Positions 41,333 to 50,673 of a stretch of 64,000 nucleotides of DNA are shown here, in pieces. Source of the DNA: HGM12587 sp964602445 (GTDB lineage: Bacteria > Bacillota > Clostridia > Lachnospirales > Lachnospiraceae). The notes beneath the pieces were generated by a model. The model saw nothing but the letters and a program-made list of their open reading frames with translations, ran no database searches and was not told where the DNA came from. The number at the start of each line of letters is the position of its first letter. The stretch's first letter is position 1. Position numbers and translations under genes: made by a program. The stretch lies in NCBI GenBank assembly GCA_964602445.1, contig CAZRQV010000006.1, positions 1 to 64,000 on the forward strand, given 5' to 3'.

Positions 41333-42247
41333 ATGTTTATTTTATTGATTATTTTATTGATCCTTTTGATCATGGTTTTGGTGCCATGTATTACCATTGT
41401 TCCGCAGGCAAAGGCATACGTGATTGAACGTTTGGGAGCATATCAGGCAACCTGGAATGTAGGTTTTCATGTGAAACTTCCGGTGGTCGACCGCGTGGCA
41501 AAAAGGGTAAATTTGAAAGAACAGGTAGCAGATTTCCCACCGCAGCCGGTAATCACGAAAGATAATGTAACGATGAGCATTGACAGTGTTGTGTTTTATC
41601 AGATTACAGATCCGAAGCTGTTTGTATACGGTGTGGAAAAACCAATGCTGGCCATTGAAAATCTGACCGCAACCACACTTCGTAATATCATCGGTGATCT
41701 GGAACTGGATCAGACACTGACCAGCCGTGAAACCATTAACACCCAGATGCGTGCAGCACTGGATCTGGCAACAGACCCATGGGGAATTAAAGTCAATCGT
41801 GTGGAATTAAAAAATATCGTTCCTCCGGCAGAAATCCAGAGTGCCATGGAAAAACAGATGAAAGCAGAACGTGAACGAAGAGAAGCCGTAACCCGTGCAG
41901 AAGGGGATAAGAGAGCAAAGATTCTGGAAGCAGAAGGGGAAAAAGAATCTGCCATCTTACGTGCGGAAGCCGATAAGGAAGCAGCGATTCTCAGAGCAGA
42001 CGCTGCGAAAGAAAAGATGATCCGTGAGGCAGAAGGGGAAGCGAAAGCGATCCTTGCAATTCAGCAGGCAAATGCAGATGGAATCCGTATGCTGAAAGAA
42101 GCAGGCGCAGATGAAGCGGTACTCAAATTAAAGAGTCTGGAAGCGTTCGAAAAAGTAGCAGACGGTCAGGCGACCACCATCCTTCTTCCATCAGAACTGC
42201 AGGGAATTGCAAGCGTTGCATCTGCATTCAAAGAGACAGTGAAATAA
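41333..42247 (+). CDS. SPFH/band 7 protein (stomatin/QmcA type)
   Basis: 304 residues. One N-terminal membrane helix is followed by the SPFH domain (IVPQAKAYVIERLGAYQATW to VNRVELKNIVPPAEIQSAMEKQM) and a long Ala/Glu/Arg coiled coil (about 165-250, AEGDKRAKILEAEGEKESAI) that oligomerises, ending in a hydrophobic segment. These proteins build cage-like scaffolds on the membrane. Immediately downstream of its probable NfeD partner; AAAAGGAG precedes the ATG. Ends with an intrinsic terminator. Confidence 0.93.
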   Translation: MFILLIILLILLIMVLVPCITIVPQAKAYVIERLGAYQATWNVGFHVKLPVVDRVAKRVNLKEQVADFPPQPVITKDNVTMSIDSVVFYQITDPKLFVYGVEKPMLAIENLTATTLRNIIGDLELDQTLTSRETINTQMRAALDLATDPWGIKVNRVELKNIVPPAEIQSAMEKQMKAERERREAVTRAEGDKRAKILEAEGEKESAILRAEADKEAAILRADAAKEKMIREAEGEAKAILAIQQANADGIRMLKEAGADEAVLKLKSLEAFEKVADGQATTILLPSELQGIASVASAFKETVK

Positions 42248-42266
42248 AGAATTATTTATGATAAGA

Positions 42267-42293
42267 AAATGCAGTCTTCGGGCTGCATTTTTC
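42267..42293 (+). terminator. Terminator of the nfeD-SPFH operon
   Basis: AAAATGCAG (from 42267) pairs with CTGCATTTT (42283-42291) around TCTTCGGG, followed by T residues. Confidence 0.85.
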
Positions 42294-42327
42294 TTGCATT
42301 TACCCGATAAGTTCTTTGGAAGGAATG

Positions 42328-42356
42328 TTGCTGTATCAGGTGTTCTGTGTTATACT
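42328..42356 (+). promoter_or_regulatory. Promoter of the MATE gene
   Basis: TTGCTG (42328-42333), 17 bp, TATACT (42351-42356), 44 bp before the start codon. Confidence 0.6.
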
Positions 42357-42399
42357 AAAGAGTATGCGTAAAGTTAAGGAAATACATAGGAGAATAAAG

Positions 42400-43764
42400 A
42401 TGGAAAAAGAATTACAACAGGAGAACAAGATGGGCGTAATGCCGATCACAAAATTGATCATTACGATGTCCCTTCCAATCATGGCTTCCATGTTGGTGCA
42501 GGCGTTATATAACATCGTAGACAGTGTGTTTGTTGCGAAGATCAGCGAAAATGCGCTGACAGCGGTTTCGATGGCATTCCCGATCCAAAATCTGATGATC
42601 GCGGTGGGAACCGGAACCGGAGTAGGTGTGAATGCTCTTCTGGCAAGAAATCTTGGTGCAAAAGATTATAAAAAGGTAAGCCAGATTGCAAATCATGCAG
42701 TATTTCTTGCAGTTGCAAGTTATGTTGTATTTTTACTGGTAGGGCTGTTTGGTGCAGAAGCATTTTTCAGAAGCCAGACAAACATTGAAGAAATCGTTCA
42801 GTATGGTACAGAATATGTACGGATCTGCTGCTGTTTAAGTATCGGTATGTTTTTACAGATTTTCTTTGAACGTATGCTTCAAGCCACAGGAAAAACGATC
42901 TACTCGATGGTTTCTCAGGGACTGGGAGCGATCATTAACATTATCATGGACCCGATTTTAATCTTTGGTCTTTTCGGACTGCCGAAAATGGGTGTTGCGG
43001 GAGCAGCATTGGCTACCGTTCTTGGCCAGATTGCAGGCGGTATCATCGGTATTATTTTGAATCATAAGAAAAATCATGAAGTTCAGATTCATCTGAAAGG
43101 ATTTAAACCGGAATTTGCGGTTGTAAAACAGATCTACGGAATTGGAATTCCTTCAATCATCATGGCGTCTATCGGTTCTGTTATGAATTATGGTATGAAC
43201 CGTATTTTGTTAGGATTTACTTCTACCGCAGCCGCAGTATTCGGTATTTATTATAAACTGCAGAGTTTTATCTTCATGCCGGTATTCGGTCTGAACAATG
43301 GAGTGATTCCGATCATTTCCTATAACTACGGTGCAGGAAAAAGAGAACGAGTGTTAAAGGCGTTAAAGACCAGTATTGTACTGGCAGTAGGAATCATGGT
43401 GATTGGTCTTTTGGTATTCCAGACATTGCCGAATCAGCTTCTGGCAATGTTTGAAGCATCGGATCAGCTTTTACAGATCGGTGTTCCGGCGCTTCGGATC
43501 ATCAGTCTGAGCTTTGTCTTTGCAGGTGTGGGCATTGCATGTTCCAGTGCATTCCAGGCACTTGGAAATGCGGTTTACAGTATGCTCATGTCCTTCGCAA
43601 GACAGTTGGTTGTACTGCTTCCGGTGGCATATCTGTTATCTTTAAGCGGAAATGTAGGTTTGGTCTGGTATGCGTTCCCGATCGCAGAAATTGCTTCTAC
43701 TTGTGTGTGCACCATTTTTATGGTACAGATCAATAAAAAAGTAATTTCAAAAATCGGACGATAA
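42400..43764 (+). CDS. MATE-family efflux transporter
   Basis: 454 residues, twelve membrane helices in two pseudo-repeats. MSLPIMASMLVQALYNIVDSVFVAKI is the MATE N-terminal signature, and the second half repeats it as GIGIPSIIMASIGSVMNYGMNRIL. It exports cationic drugs or metabolites by Na+ or H+ antiport; the substrate is unknown. ATG 42400 follows TAGGAGA; the frame open back to 42316 overlaps the promoter. An EamA transporter gene begins 2 bp after the stop, so the two are co-transcribed. Confidence 0.93.
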   Translation: MEKELQQENKMGVMPITKLIITMSLPIMASMLVQALYNIVDSVFVAKISENALTAVSMAFPIQNLMIAVGTGTGVGVNALLARNLGAKDYKKVSQIANHAVFLAVASYVVFLLVGLFGAEAFFRSQTNIEEIVQYGTEYVRICCCLSIGMFLQIFFERMLQATGKTIYSMVSQGLGAIINIIMDPILIFGLFGLPKMGVAGAALATVLGQIAGGIIGIILNHKKNHEVQIHLKGFKPEFAVVKQIYGIGIPSIIMASIGSVMNYGMNRILLGFTSTAAAVFGIYYKLQSFIFMPVFGLNNGVIPIISYNYGAGKRERVLKALKTSIVLAVGIMVIGLLVFQTLPNQLLAMFEASDQLLQIGVPALRIISLSFVFAGVGIACSSAFQALGNAVYSMLMSFARQLVVLLPVAYLLSLSGNVGLVWYAFPIAEIASTCVCTIFMVQINKKVISKIGR

Positions 43765-43766
43765 GG

Positions 43767-44717
43767 ATGAAAAACATGAAAAAAACAGGAAAGATGAAAA
43801 GTGAACTGCTGTTGTTTTTGACAGCACTTGTCTGGGGTGCAGCATTTGTAGCGCAGAGTGTAGGCGGTGATGCCATTGGATGTTTGACATTTAATGGCGG
43901 CAGATTTTTGATCGGAGGACTGGTACTGATTCCGGTGATCCTGATCATGGATCAGCAGAAGAAAAAAGAAATGGGGAAAGAATGCTTTTCCAAATGGAAA
44001 AAGGAGCATAGAGACTGGATTCCGGGCGGGATCAGCTGTGGTCTGATGCTCTGTATTGCCAGCAACATTCAGCAGGTAGGAATTTCCATGACAACAGTCG
44101 GAAAAGCCGGATTTATCACAGCAATGTATATTCTCATCGTCCCGATCCTGGGAATTTTCATGAAAAAGAAAGCCGGATGGAAAATGTGGACAGGTGTTCT
44201 GCTGGCAATGGCAGGGCTGTACCTGCTCTGTATGACCAGTGAGAGCTTTTCCTTATCCAGAGGAGATTTTCTCATTCTGATCAGTTCCTTCTTTTTTGCA
44301 ATTCATATTATGATCATCGATCATTATTCACCAAAATGTGACGGCGTACGTATGAGCTGTGTACAGTTTCTCGTATGCGGTGTCTTTTCGACGATCATGG
44401 CATTTGTATTTGAAACACCAACTGTGGGCGGAATCATGCAGGGCTGGCTTCCGCTTCTGTATGCGGGGGTACTTTCCTGCGGACTGGGTTATACCCTTCA
44501 GATTATCGGACAGAAACATACAGACCCGACCGTTGCTTCTTTGATCTTAAGTCTGGAAAGCGTATTTTCTGTCATCGCAGGATGGCTGATCTTACGGGAA
44601 ACATTGAGCGGAAGAGAATTTTTTGGCTGTGCATTAATGCTTGCAGCCATCATGCTTGCACAGATGCCGGAGAGGTCTGACTGCAAAAATATGGTATGTC
44701 AGGCAGAGTTTGAATAA
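43767..44717 (+). CDS. DMT/EamA-family permease
   Basis: 316 residues with ten membrane helices in two EamA repeats: LLLFLTALVWGAAFVAQSVG in the first and ASLILSLESVFSVIAGWLILRE (the conserved ESV in the ninth helix) in the second. It probably exports or imports a small metabolite. It starts 2 bp after the MATE stop; an in-frame ATG at 43776 has better distance to AAGG and may be the true start. The last residues are a short cysteine-containing tail. No substrate can be named. Confidence 0.9.
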   Translation: MKNMKKTGKMKSELLLFLTALVWGAAFVAQSVGGDAIGCLTFNGGRFLIGGLVLIPVILIMDQQKKKEMGKECFSKWKKEHRDWIPGGISCGLMLCIASNIQQVGISMTTVGKAGFITAMYILIVPILGIFMKKKAGWKMWTGVLLAMAGLYLLCMTSESFSLSRGDFLILISSFFFAIHIMIIDHYSPKCDGVRMSCVQFLVCGVFSTIMAFVFETPTVGGIMQGWLPLLYAGVLSCGLGYTLQIIGQKHTDPTVASLILSLESVFSVIAGWLILRETLSGREFFGCALMLAAIMLAQMPERSDCKNMVCQAEFE

Positions 44718-44821
44718 TCTGGCGGAAAGTCCTAAGATTTCGTTGTTTTTTCTGAAAATTTAGAGTATCATAAAAACAGAAAATTATATTCGGAAAAAAC
44801 TATTTTATGGGGGAAAAATCA

Positions 44822-46273
44822 ATGAAAAAGATTTTATTCGCAACATCTGAGTGCGTACCGTTTATTAAAACAGGCGGTCTTGCAGACGTAGCAGGTGCAC
44901 TTCCAAAAGCTTTTAATAAAGAGGAGTTTGATGTACGTGTAATCCTGCCGAATTATCGTTGCATTCCTGATAAGTATAGAAATGAATTCGAATACCTGGG
45001 ACATTTTTATCTGAACCATGGCGGAAAATTCACAGATACTCATTGCGGAGTGATGCGTTATCAGTTAGACGGAATCACCTATTATTTTATCGATAATCTG
45101 TTTTATTTTGGCGGTGAAAAACCTTATGGAGATATCAGAGGAGATGTGGAAAAATTCACATTTTTCTCAAAGGCAGTGCTGTCTGTATTAAAGATGATCG
45201 ATTTTAGACCGGATCTGATCCATTGCCATGACTGGCAGACCGGATTCATCCCGGTATATTTGAAAAACGAATTTGCAGCAGATCCATATTTCCATAATAT
45301 TAAGACCATATTTACCATTCATAATCTGAAATTCCAGGGTATTTGGGATATTAAGACCATGAAAGAAATTACCGGTTTTGGAGATTATCTGTTCACTCCG
45401 GACAAGCTGGAATACAAACGTGATGCCAATATGTTAAAAGGCGGTCTGACTTATGCAGATTATATCACCACAGTTTCTAAAACTTATGCAGAAGAAATTC
45501 AGACTGCGGAATACGGCGAAGGCTTAGAAGGGCTGCTCCAGTCCCGTCACTTCGATATGTATGGAATTGTAAACGGTATTGATTATAATGTGTACAATCC
45601 GGAAACAGATCCGAACATTTATGTAAATTACAATGCGAAAAACTGGAGAAAGAAAAAAGCAGAAAACAAAGAAAAACTGCAGGAAGAATTAGGTCTTCCG
45701 GTAGACAAAGATAAATATATGATCGGTCTGATCTCCCGTTTGACAGATCAGAAAGGTCTTGACCTGATCAATGCGGTGATGGAAGGCATTTTGGACGAAC
45801 ATACCCAGTTTGTTGTCATCGGTACAGGAGAAGGTCGTTATGAGGATATGTTCCGTCATTATGCATGGACAAGACCGGAACAGGTATCTGCAAACATCTG
45901 TTATTCCAACAGTCTGGCACAGAAGCTGTATGCAGCGGCAGATGCATTTTTGATGCCGTCCAGATTTGAGCCTTGCGGACTGACTCAGCTGATTTCCTTC
46001 CGCTATGGTACGGTGCCGATCGTGCGTGAAACCGGCGGTCTGAAAGATACCGTTGTGCCTTATAACGAATACGAAAATACAGGAGACGGATTCTCCTTTA
46101 CGAACTATGATGCAGGAGATATGCTGAATGTGATCAACTATTCAAAACATATTTTCTACGATCAGAAAGAACAATGGAATGAAATGGTAGACAGAGGCAT
46201 GGCAAAGGATTTCTCCTGGGCTGTTTCCTCTGAGGAGTATGCAGAAATCTATCGCTGGCTGATCGGCTGGTAG
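44822..46273 (+). CDS. glgA: Glycogen synthase (GT5, ADP-glucose)
   Basis: 483 residues. The ADP-glucose binding KTGGLADV is at residues 16-23, HCHDWQTGFIPVYL is near 135, and the C-terminal GT-B domain has SRLTDQKGLDLI and the catalytic PSRFEPCGLTQLI...YGTVPIVRETGGL. It elongates alpha-1,4-glucan in the cytoplasm. ATG 44822 follows GGGGGAAA; the ATG at 44807 overlaps that site. No other glg gene is adjacent. It ends in a strong terminator. Confidence 0.96.
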   Translation: MKKILFATSECVPFIKTGGLADVAGALPKAFNKEEFDVRVILPNYRCIPDKYRNEFEYLGHFYLNHGGKFTDTHCGVMRYQLDGITYYFIDNLFYFGGEKPYGDIRGDVEKFTFFSKAVLSVLKMIDFRPDLIHCHDWQTGFIPVYLKNEFAADPYFHNIKTIFTIHNLKFQGIWDIKTMKEITGFGDYLFTPDKLEYKRDANMLKGGLTYADYITTVSKTYAEEIQTAEYGEGLEGLLQSRHFDMYGIVNGIDYNVYNPETDPNIYVNYNAKNWRKKKAENKEKLQEELGLPVDKDKYMIGLISRLTDQKGLDLINAVMEGILDEHTQFVVIGTGEGRYEDMFRHYAWTRPEQVSANICYSNSLAQKLYAAADAFLMPSRFEPCGLTQLISFRYGTVPIVRETGGLKDTVVPYNEYENTGDGFSFTNYDAGDMLNVINYSKHIFYDQKEQWNEMVDRGMAKDFSWAVSSEEYAEIYRWLIGW

Positions 46274-46293
46274 GTTTTGGTACTGAACAAAGA

Positions 46294-46322
46294 AAAGAGC
46301 TTGTGAAAACAAGCTCTTTTTT
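46294..46322. terminator. Bidirectional terminator between glgA and the kinase gene
   Basis: AAAGAGCTTGT (46294-46304)-GAAA-ACAAGCTCTTT (46309-46319), with T runs outside both arms, serves the two convergent genes. Confidence 0.9.
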
Positions 46323-46326
46323 GAAA

Positions 46327-47013
46327 TTATGAATATGAAACAGATTGTTGAATCAGCGGAAGAGTCAAATGAACGACGGTTCCCGCAGCAGGGGTAGAAT
46401 TGACAGAAATCGTTCCATTGTGGGCTTCCATAATGTTTTTCACGATTGGCAGTCCCAGTCCTGTTCCATAAGATTTGGTAGTGTGAAATGGTTCAAAAAT
46501 ATGCAGCATCTGCTGTTCGCTCATACCGCAGCCCTGGTCTTTTACGAAGATGTGCAGCAGCGTGTCATCAGAAAAGATCTGTAATTCGATCGGAGTTCCA
46601 GAAGGAGAACTTTCGGCTGCATTTTTCAGCAGATTGATCACTGCCTGCCGCAGCTTGAGAGAATCTGCATCGAAATCAAGATCGGGATCCGGACAATGTA
46701 AGGTCAGAGAAATGCCCTGTTCTAACAGGTAGCTTTCCATGGATTCCAGAAGATCTTCCGTGAAATCAAAAAGATTGATCCGGCTGATGTTCAGCAGCCC
46801 GCTCTTTTGAAAGGAAGAGAGCTCATTGATGAGCAGACAAAGATTCTGCACATCTTTCATAGTCTGGTTCCAGAAACGGAAGTCCTGAACTTCCGGATGT
46901 TCTTCTTCGATCAGCTGCAGAGAGCTGTTGATCAGAGTCAGAGGATTTTTGATTTCGTGGAACATTTTGGACAGTTTTAAAGAATCTTCAGAGAAAGGAT
47001 TTGTCTTTCGCAT
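46327..47013 (-). CDS. Soluble sensor histidine kinase core
   Basis: 228 residues with only the kinase core. The H box is SKMFHEIKNPLTLINSSLQ, the N box INLLKNAAES, the G1 box DQGCGM, an F-box region FEPFHTTKSYG and G2 GTGLGLPIVKNI. No membrane segment or sensor domain, and no response regulator beside it. This lean KinB/Spo0A-type kinase could feed a phosphorelay, for example sporulation, but that is inference. ATG 47013 follows TGAGGTGA; an in-frame extension to 47136 has no site. Convergent with glgA. Confidence 0.87.
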   Translation of the reverse strand: MRKTNPFSEDSLKLSKMFHEIKNPLTLINSSLQLIEEEHPEVQDFRFWNQTMKDVQNLCLLINELSSFQKSGLLNISRINLFDFTEDLLESMESYLLEQGISLTLHCPDPDLDFDADSLKLRQAVINLLKNAAESSPSGTPIELQIFSDDTLLHIFVKDQGCGMSEQQMLHIFEPFHTTKSYGTGLGLPIVKNIMEAHNGTISVNSTPAAGTVVHLTLPLIQQSVSYS

Positions 47014-47255
47014 AGTTATCACCTCAAAAAAAGCGTAGCATTGGTGAGGGCAGTTTGACAACAGAAATCGTCCGACAAATTTCGACAGAAGACTGGCAAA
47101 AGAGCAAGTATGCAAATAAATATATCTATGGTACAATTCAAGAATTCAAATAAAAGATAGGATTGATCTGACTGATCCAGCATACTCTGTGCAGGCAGAG
47201 AAGTGCAGATTGGCAGTTACCGGAAAGCAATAGAGCCACAGAGAGGAGAAAAATC

Positions 47256-47663
47256 ATGAGAGAAGAAAATTGTATTTTTTGTAAAATAATCGGAGGAGAA
47301 ATTCCATCTGCAAAATTGTATGAAGACGAAGATTTTGTAATCATTTTAGATGCAGGTCCGGCATCTTTGGGACATGCATTGATCCTGCCGAAGGAACATT
47401 ATGCCAATGTTTTTGAAATGCCGGAAGAACTGCTTGCAAAATGTATCAATCTTGCAAAAGTGTGGGGAGAAAAGCTGGTGAAAGGGTTAAATGCAGATGG
47501 TCTGAATCTGGTACAGAATAACGGACTTGCTGCGGGACAGACCGTATTCCATTATCATTTACATATGATCCCTCGCTATGAAAATGACACGGTGGGCGAA
47601 CTTTGGACACCGGGAAAATTGACTGATGAAATGAGACAGGAAATTTTAGAAAAAGTAAAATAG
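47256..47663 (+). CDS. HIT-family nucleotide hydrolase (HinT-like)
   Basis: 135 residues. CIFCKIIGGEIPSAKLYEDED is the classic HIT N terminus, and the catalytic histidine triad is HYHLHMIPR (HxHxH) near residue 98-106 after NNGLAAGQTVFH. It hydrolyses adenosine phosphoramidates and similar nucleotides. GAGAGGAG is before the ATG. A sigma-factor gene follows 18 bp after the stop without its own clear ribosome site, so the two may be co-transcribed. Confidence 0.93.
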   Translation: MREENCIFCKIIGGEIPSAKLYEDEDFVIILDAGPASLGHALILPKEHYANVFEMPEELLAKCINLAKVWGEKLVKGLNADGLNLVQNNGLAAGQTVFHYHLHMIPRYENDTVGELWTPGKLTDEMRQEILEKVK

Positions 47664-47681
47664 AGTTAAGAGTAACAAAAG

Positions 47682-48224
47682 ATGAGTGAAAAACTGGAGA
47701 GATTTAATAAATATCTGAATCTTTATCAGAAATTGGTAATGAAAAATGTAGAGAAGTATGTTGCGCGCCGTTATGTAGAAGATGTAGTTCAGGAAACTTA
47801 TCTGAAAATGTTTGAACATCTGGATGCATTGGAAGATGCGAGAATCAAAAACTGGCTGATCGTAATTTCAGGGAATATTGCCAAAGACTATGCGAAAAAA
47901 GGCGGCTCTATCGAGGATGAAACCGCAGATCCGGTCATTGTACATCATTCCATGAAACGGAAGGCAGAATCAGCGGAAGCCTGTTATGAAGAAGCAGAAA
48001 GACAAAAGGCAGTCTTTCGTATTTTGACGACTGCCCTTGATCTTCTGTATGAGAAAAATCCCAACTGGTATTATGTGATGATCGATTCCTGTTTCTTCCA
48101 AATGAGCAGTATCCAGATTGCAAAAGCACTGAAAACAACCTCAGGAAATGTGGATGTAATGAAAGTCAGAGCCAGAAAATATCTGCATGACAAACTGGGT
48201 ACAGAAATCGACTGTATTTTTTAG
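47682..48224 (+). CDS. ECF-like RNA polymerase sigma factor
   Basis: 180 residues. A sigma-2-like segment KYVARRYVEDVVQETYLKMFEHLDAL (about residues 25-50, the core -10 contact) and a C-terminal sigma-4-like HTH MSSIQIAKALKTTSGNVDVMKVRARKYLHDKL are recognisable. An ECF-type factor is most likely, although the linker is longer than usual. Directly downstream of the HIT gene and convergent with murG, whose 3' end it overlaps by 4 bp. The membrane protein at 49381 could be an anti-sigma partner, now separated by murG; this is inference. Confidence 0.8.
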   Translation: MSEKLERFNKYLNLYQKLVMKNVEKYVARRYVEDVVQETYLKMFEHLDALEDARIKNWLIVISGNIAKDYAKKGGSIEDETADPVIVHHSMKRKAESAEACYEEAERQKAVFRILTTALDLLYEKNPNWYYVMIDSCFFQMSSIQIAKALKTTSGNVDVMKVRARKYLHDKLGTEIDCIF

Positions 48225-49285
48225 TTTACAAGTTGTTCTAAAAGATTGATAATGGTATCAATCGAATTACCCATAGGACTGGTTTCCATTGCGGAAATAT
48301 AGGATTCCCGATGATCCCAAAGGGTGTCAAGTGCATTCAGCAGGGAATCACCGTTTAATTCTTCTTCTTCCAGAACTGCAGCGTAACCTTGTTTTTCAAA
48401 GGAACGTGCATTCAGAATCTGGTCTCCGCGGCTGGCAGCAGCTGACAGCGGGATCAGCAGGGAAGGTTTGCGCAGTGCTAAAAATTCGCAGATGGAATTG
48501 GCACCGGCGCGGGAAATCACAAGATCAGAAAGTGCGAAAAGATCCTTTAATTCTTCGGAAATGTATTCGTACTGCACATAGCCGTTTAATGCGGTTAACG
48601 TCTGGTCTAATTTTCCTTTTCCGCAAAGATGGATCACATCAAAACGGGTTAACAGTTTTGGAAGTACGCTTCGAACGGCTTCATTGACCACTACGGAACC
48701 TAAACTTCCGCCGATGATCAAAAGTACCGGTTTGTTGCCGGAAAGTCCGGTGAAAGCAAGTGCCTTTTGGCGGCTTCCGCTTAACAGCTCCTGGCGGATC
48801 GGAGAACCGGTCAGAACCGCTTTGCCTTTTGGCAGGTGTTCCATGGTTTCCGGGAAGTTACAGCATACTTTTGCTGCAGATGGGAACGACAGCTTATTGG
48901 CAAGACCCGGTGTCATGTCAGATTCGTGGATCACAACAGGGATTTTGCGTCGTCCGGCTGCAATGACCACAGGAACGGATACAAAACCGCCTTTGGAAAA
49001 TACAACGTCCGGCTGTAATTCTTTTAACAGTCGGGAGGCTTCGGAAAAGCCCTTTAATACTTTAAACGGATCTGAAAAGTTTTTCAGATCAAAATAACGG
49101 CGAAGCTTACCGGATGAGATTCCGTAATAAGGAATGTCACAGGCTTCGATCAAACTTTTTTCGATTCCATGATAGGAACCGATATAATGAATATCATAGC
49201 CGAGTTCTTTTAACTTCGGCAGTAATGCGATATTTGGGGTAACATGGCCGGCTGTACCGCCGCCGGTTAATACAATTCGTTTCAT
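48221..49285 (-). CDS. murG: MurG, lipid II-forming GlcNAc transferase
   Basis: 354 residues, GT28 family GT-B fold. The first glycine loop is LTGGGTAGHVTPNIAL and the second GGSLGSVVVNEA. The UDP-GlcNAc-binding block is VISRAGANSICEFLALRKPSLLIPL. It transfers GlcNAc to undecaprenyl-pyrophosphoryl-MurNAc-pentapeptide on the inner membrane face. The usual dcw division cluster is absent, so the gene is isolated here, which is not rare in clostridia. Its 3' end overlaps the convergent sigma factor gene by 4 bp. Confidence 0.96.
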   Translation of the reverse strand: MKRIVLTGGGTAGHVTPNIALLPKLKELGYDIHYIGSYHGIEKSLIEACDIPYYGISSGKLRRYFDLKNFSDPFKVLKGFSEASRLLKELQPDVVFSKGGFVSVPVVIAAGRRKIPVVIHESDMTPGLANKLSFPSAAKVCCNFPETMEHLPKGKAVLTGSPIRQELLSGSRQKALAFTGLSGNKPVLLIIGGSLGSVVVNEAVRSVLPKLLTRFDVIHLCGKGKLDQTLTALNGYVQYEYISEELKDLFALSDLVISRAGANSICEFLALRKPSLLIPLSAAASRGDQILNARSFEKQGYAAVLEEEELNGDSLLNALDTLWDHRESYISAMETSPMGNSIDTIINLLEQLVN

Positions 49286-49380
49286 AAATACCTCCGTAAG
49301 GTTCTGGGCGAATACCCTATCTAAAAAATATTATGATACGCAGAAAACTAAAAGTCAATAAAATCAAAAAAGGAAAAACT

Positions 49381-50121
49381 ATGAAAGAGAAAGATTTTTT
49401 TGATCTGACCGCGCAGATGGAAAAGGAGTGCGGTGATTGGGAAGATTCGGAAGGACTCTCGGAAAAAGCAATCAAGGAACTGATGAAAAAGGTAGAAGCA
49501 CTGGATGCGGAAGAAGCCGCAGGAACGGCTTCCAAAGGAACCCATTTTCATATGAAGAAACGGTATTTCTTTTTGCTGGCAGCGGCTATGGTACTGCTGC
49601 TTGGAATGGGTGCCATGGGTGATCAGGCATGGATCTCTCAAAATGAGGATATGAACCGGGCCAGTGAATTTACGACGAAGATTAATAATGAAGAAAAAGA
49701 AAGCGTACTTCTGGAAGAAGAAGCGGTTTATCAGGAGATTGCAGAAGAACTGGGGATTGCACCAATTTGGTTAGGCTATATACCGGAGGGAATGGTATTA
49801 GATAGTTATACTGTAATGGAAAGTACGGGTTGGGCTTATATTAATTATTTATATGAGGGAAATGTAATTTCTGTTCAGATGACAAAAGCGGCAAAAGAAG
49901 TTTCCAGCAATATTCAGTGGGACGGAGAATATGAAAAATTAAAAGATATTTCCAACGATTATGGATATAAAGAGTACATGGAAGCTTATTGCGTAGATGA
50001 AAGTAATCGCAATTACGTAGCTGGTATTACGTATGGAAACGGATATTATAAAATTTCCGGATATTTTGATAGAGAAGAGTTTTTGAAAATTTTACAACAA
50101 ATTTATTTTAAAAACCTGTAA
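49381..50121 (+). CDS. Single-pass membrane protein, DUF4367/anti-sigma-like
   Basis: 246 residues. About 55 acidic cytoplasmic residues precede one membrane helix (RYFFLLAAAMVLLLGMGAMG, about 61-80) and an outer domain with EELGIAPIWLGYIPEGMVLDSY and ENGYY-like NGYYKISGYFDREEFLKIL, the DUF4367 pattern often fused to anti-sigma regions. The layout matches a transmembrane regulator such as RsgI or an anti-sigma factor. The nearest sigma gene (47682) lies beyond murG. ATG 49381 has AGGAAAAA before it. Followed 69 bp later by a secreted protein gene. Confidence 0.65.
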   Translation: MKEKDFFDLTAQMEKECGDWEDSEGLSEKAIKELMKKVEALDAEEAAGTASKGTHFHMKKRYFFLLAAAMVLLLGMGAMGDQAWISQNEDMNRASEFTTKINNEEKESVLLEEEAVYQEIAEELGIAPIWLGYIPEGMVLDSYTVMESTGWAYINYLYEGNVISVQMTKAAKEVSSNIQWDGEYEKLKDISNDYGYKEYMEAYCVDESNRNYVAGITYGNGYYKISGYFDREEFLKILQQIYFKNL

Positions 50122-50190
50122 GATTTTTGCTTCTTAATCGTATTAATAGTGTAGACGTTTACAAAATACGATGGAAAGGAGCAGCATTTT

Positions 50191-50673
50191 ATGAAACGAT
50201 TTTTAGGGATTGCATTAAGCGCCCTGCTGCTGGCAGAAGGAATGAGTGTTCCGGTATCTGCTGCGGAGGCTGTAACGATACAGCCAGAGGATGCTTATGT
50301 GATCACTGCAGAGTCTACCAATGAAGAACAGGGGATTATGCCAAGAGGTGCCTATTTATTAGATGGTACTTCCTGCATTGCCCGTGAGAGCAGCAAACTG
50401 ATTAGTATTTCCGGAGCGACCACAGCGACAAAGACATGTGATAAGGTTATTTTAACTTTATATGTAGAGCGGTCAAAAAAATATGCAACCGGATACGGTA
50501 CCTATGAATCATTTCATTTTACAGAAAAAGATGTCTATCAAGTAGCAAAAGAGATTTCCGATATTCCGATTGAACGGGGATATTACTATCGTGTGAAGGC
50601 AGTTCACTCTGTTACCAACAACGGAACAACGGAAACCACAAACAGCGTAACAGATCCGCTGGATTTTCGTTAA
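50191..50673 (+). CDS. Small secreted protein (DUF6147-like)
   Basis: 160 residues with a clear signal peptide (MKRFLGIALSALLLAEGMSV, cut near VSA|AEA). The rest is beta-rich: RGAYLLDGTSCIARESSKLISISGATTATKTCDKVILTLYVER, then YYRVKAVHSVTNNGTTETTNSVT. From memory this pattern (two cysteines, hvhTVTNNGxTET) belongs to a family of small secreted Clostridia proteins of unknown function. AAAGGAGC precedes the ATG. It lies downstream of the DUF4367-like gene and might be in its regulon. Confidence 0.75.
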   Translation: MKRFLGIALSALLLAEGMSVPVSAAEAVTIQPEDAYVITAESTNEEQGIMPRGAYLLDGTSCIARESSKLISISGATTATKTCDKVILTLYVERSKKYATGYGTYESFHFTEKDVYQVAKEISDIPIERGYYYRVKAVHSVTNNGTTETTNSVTDPLDFR

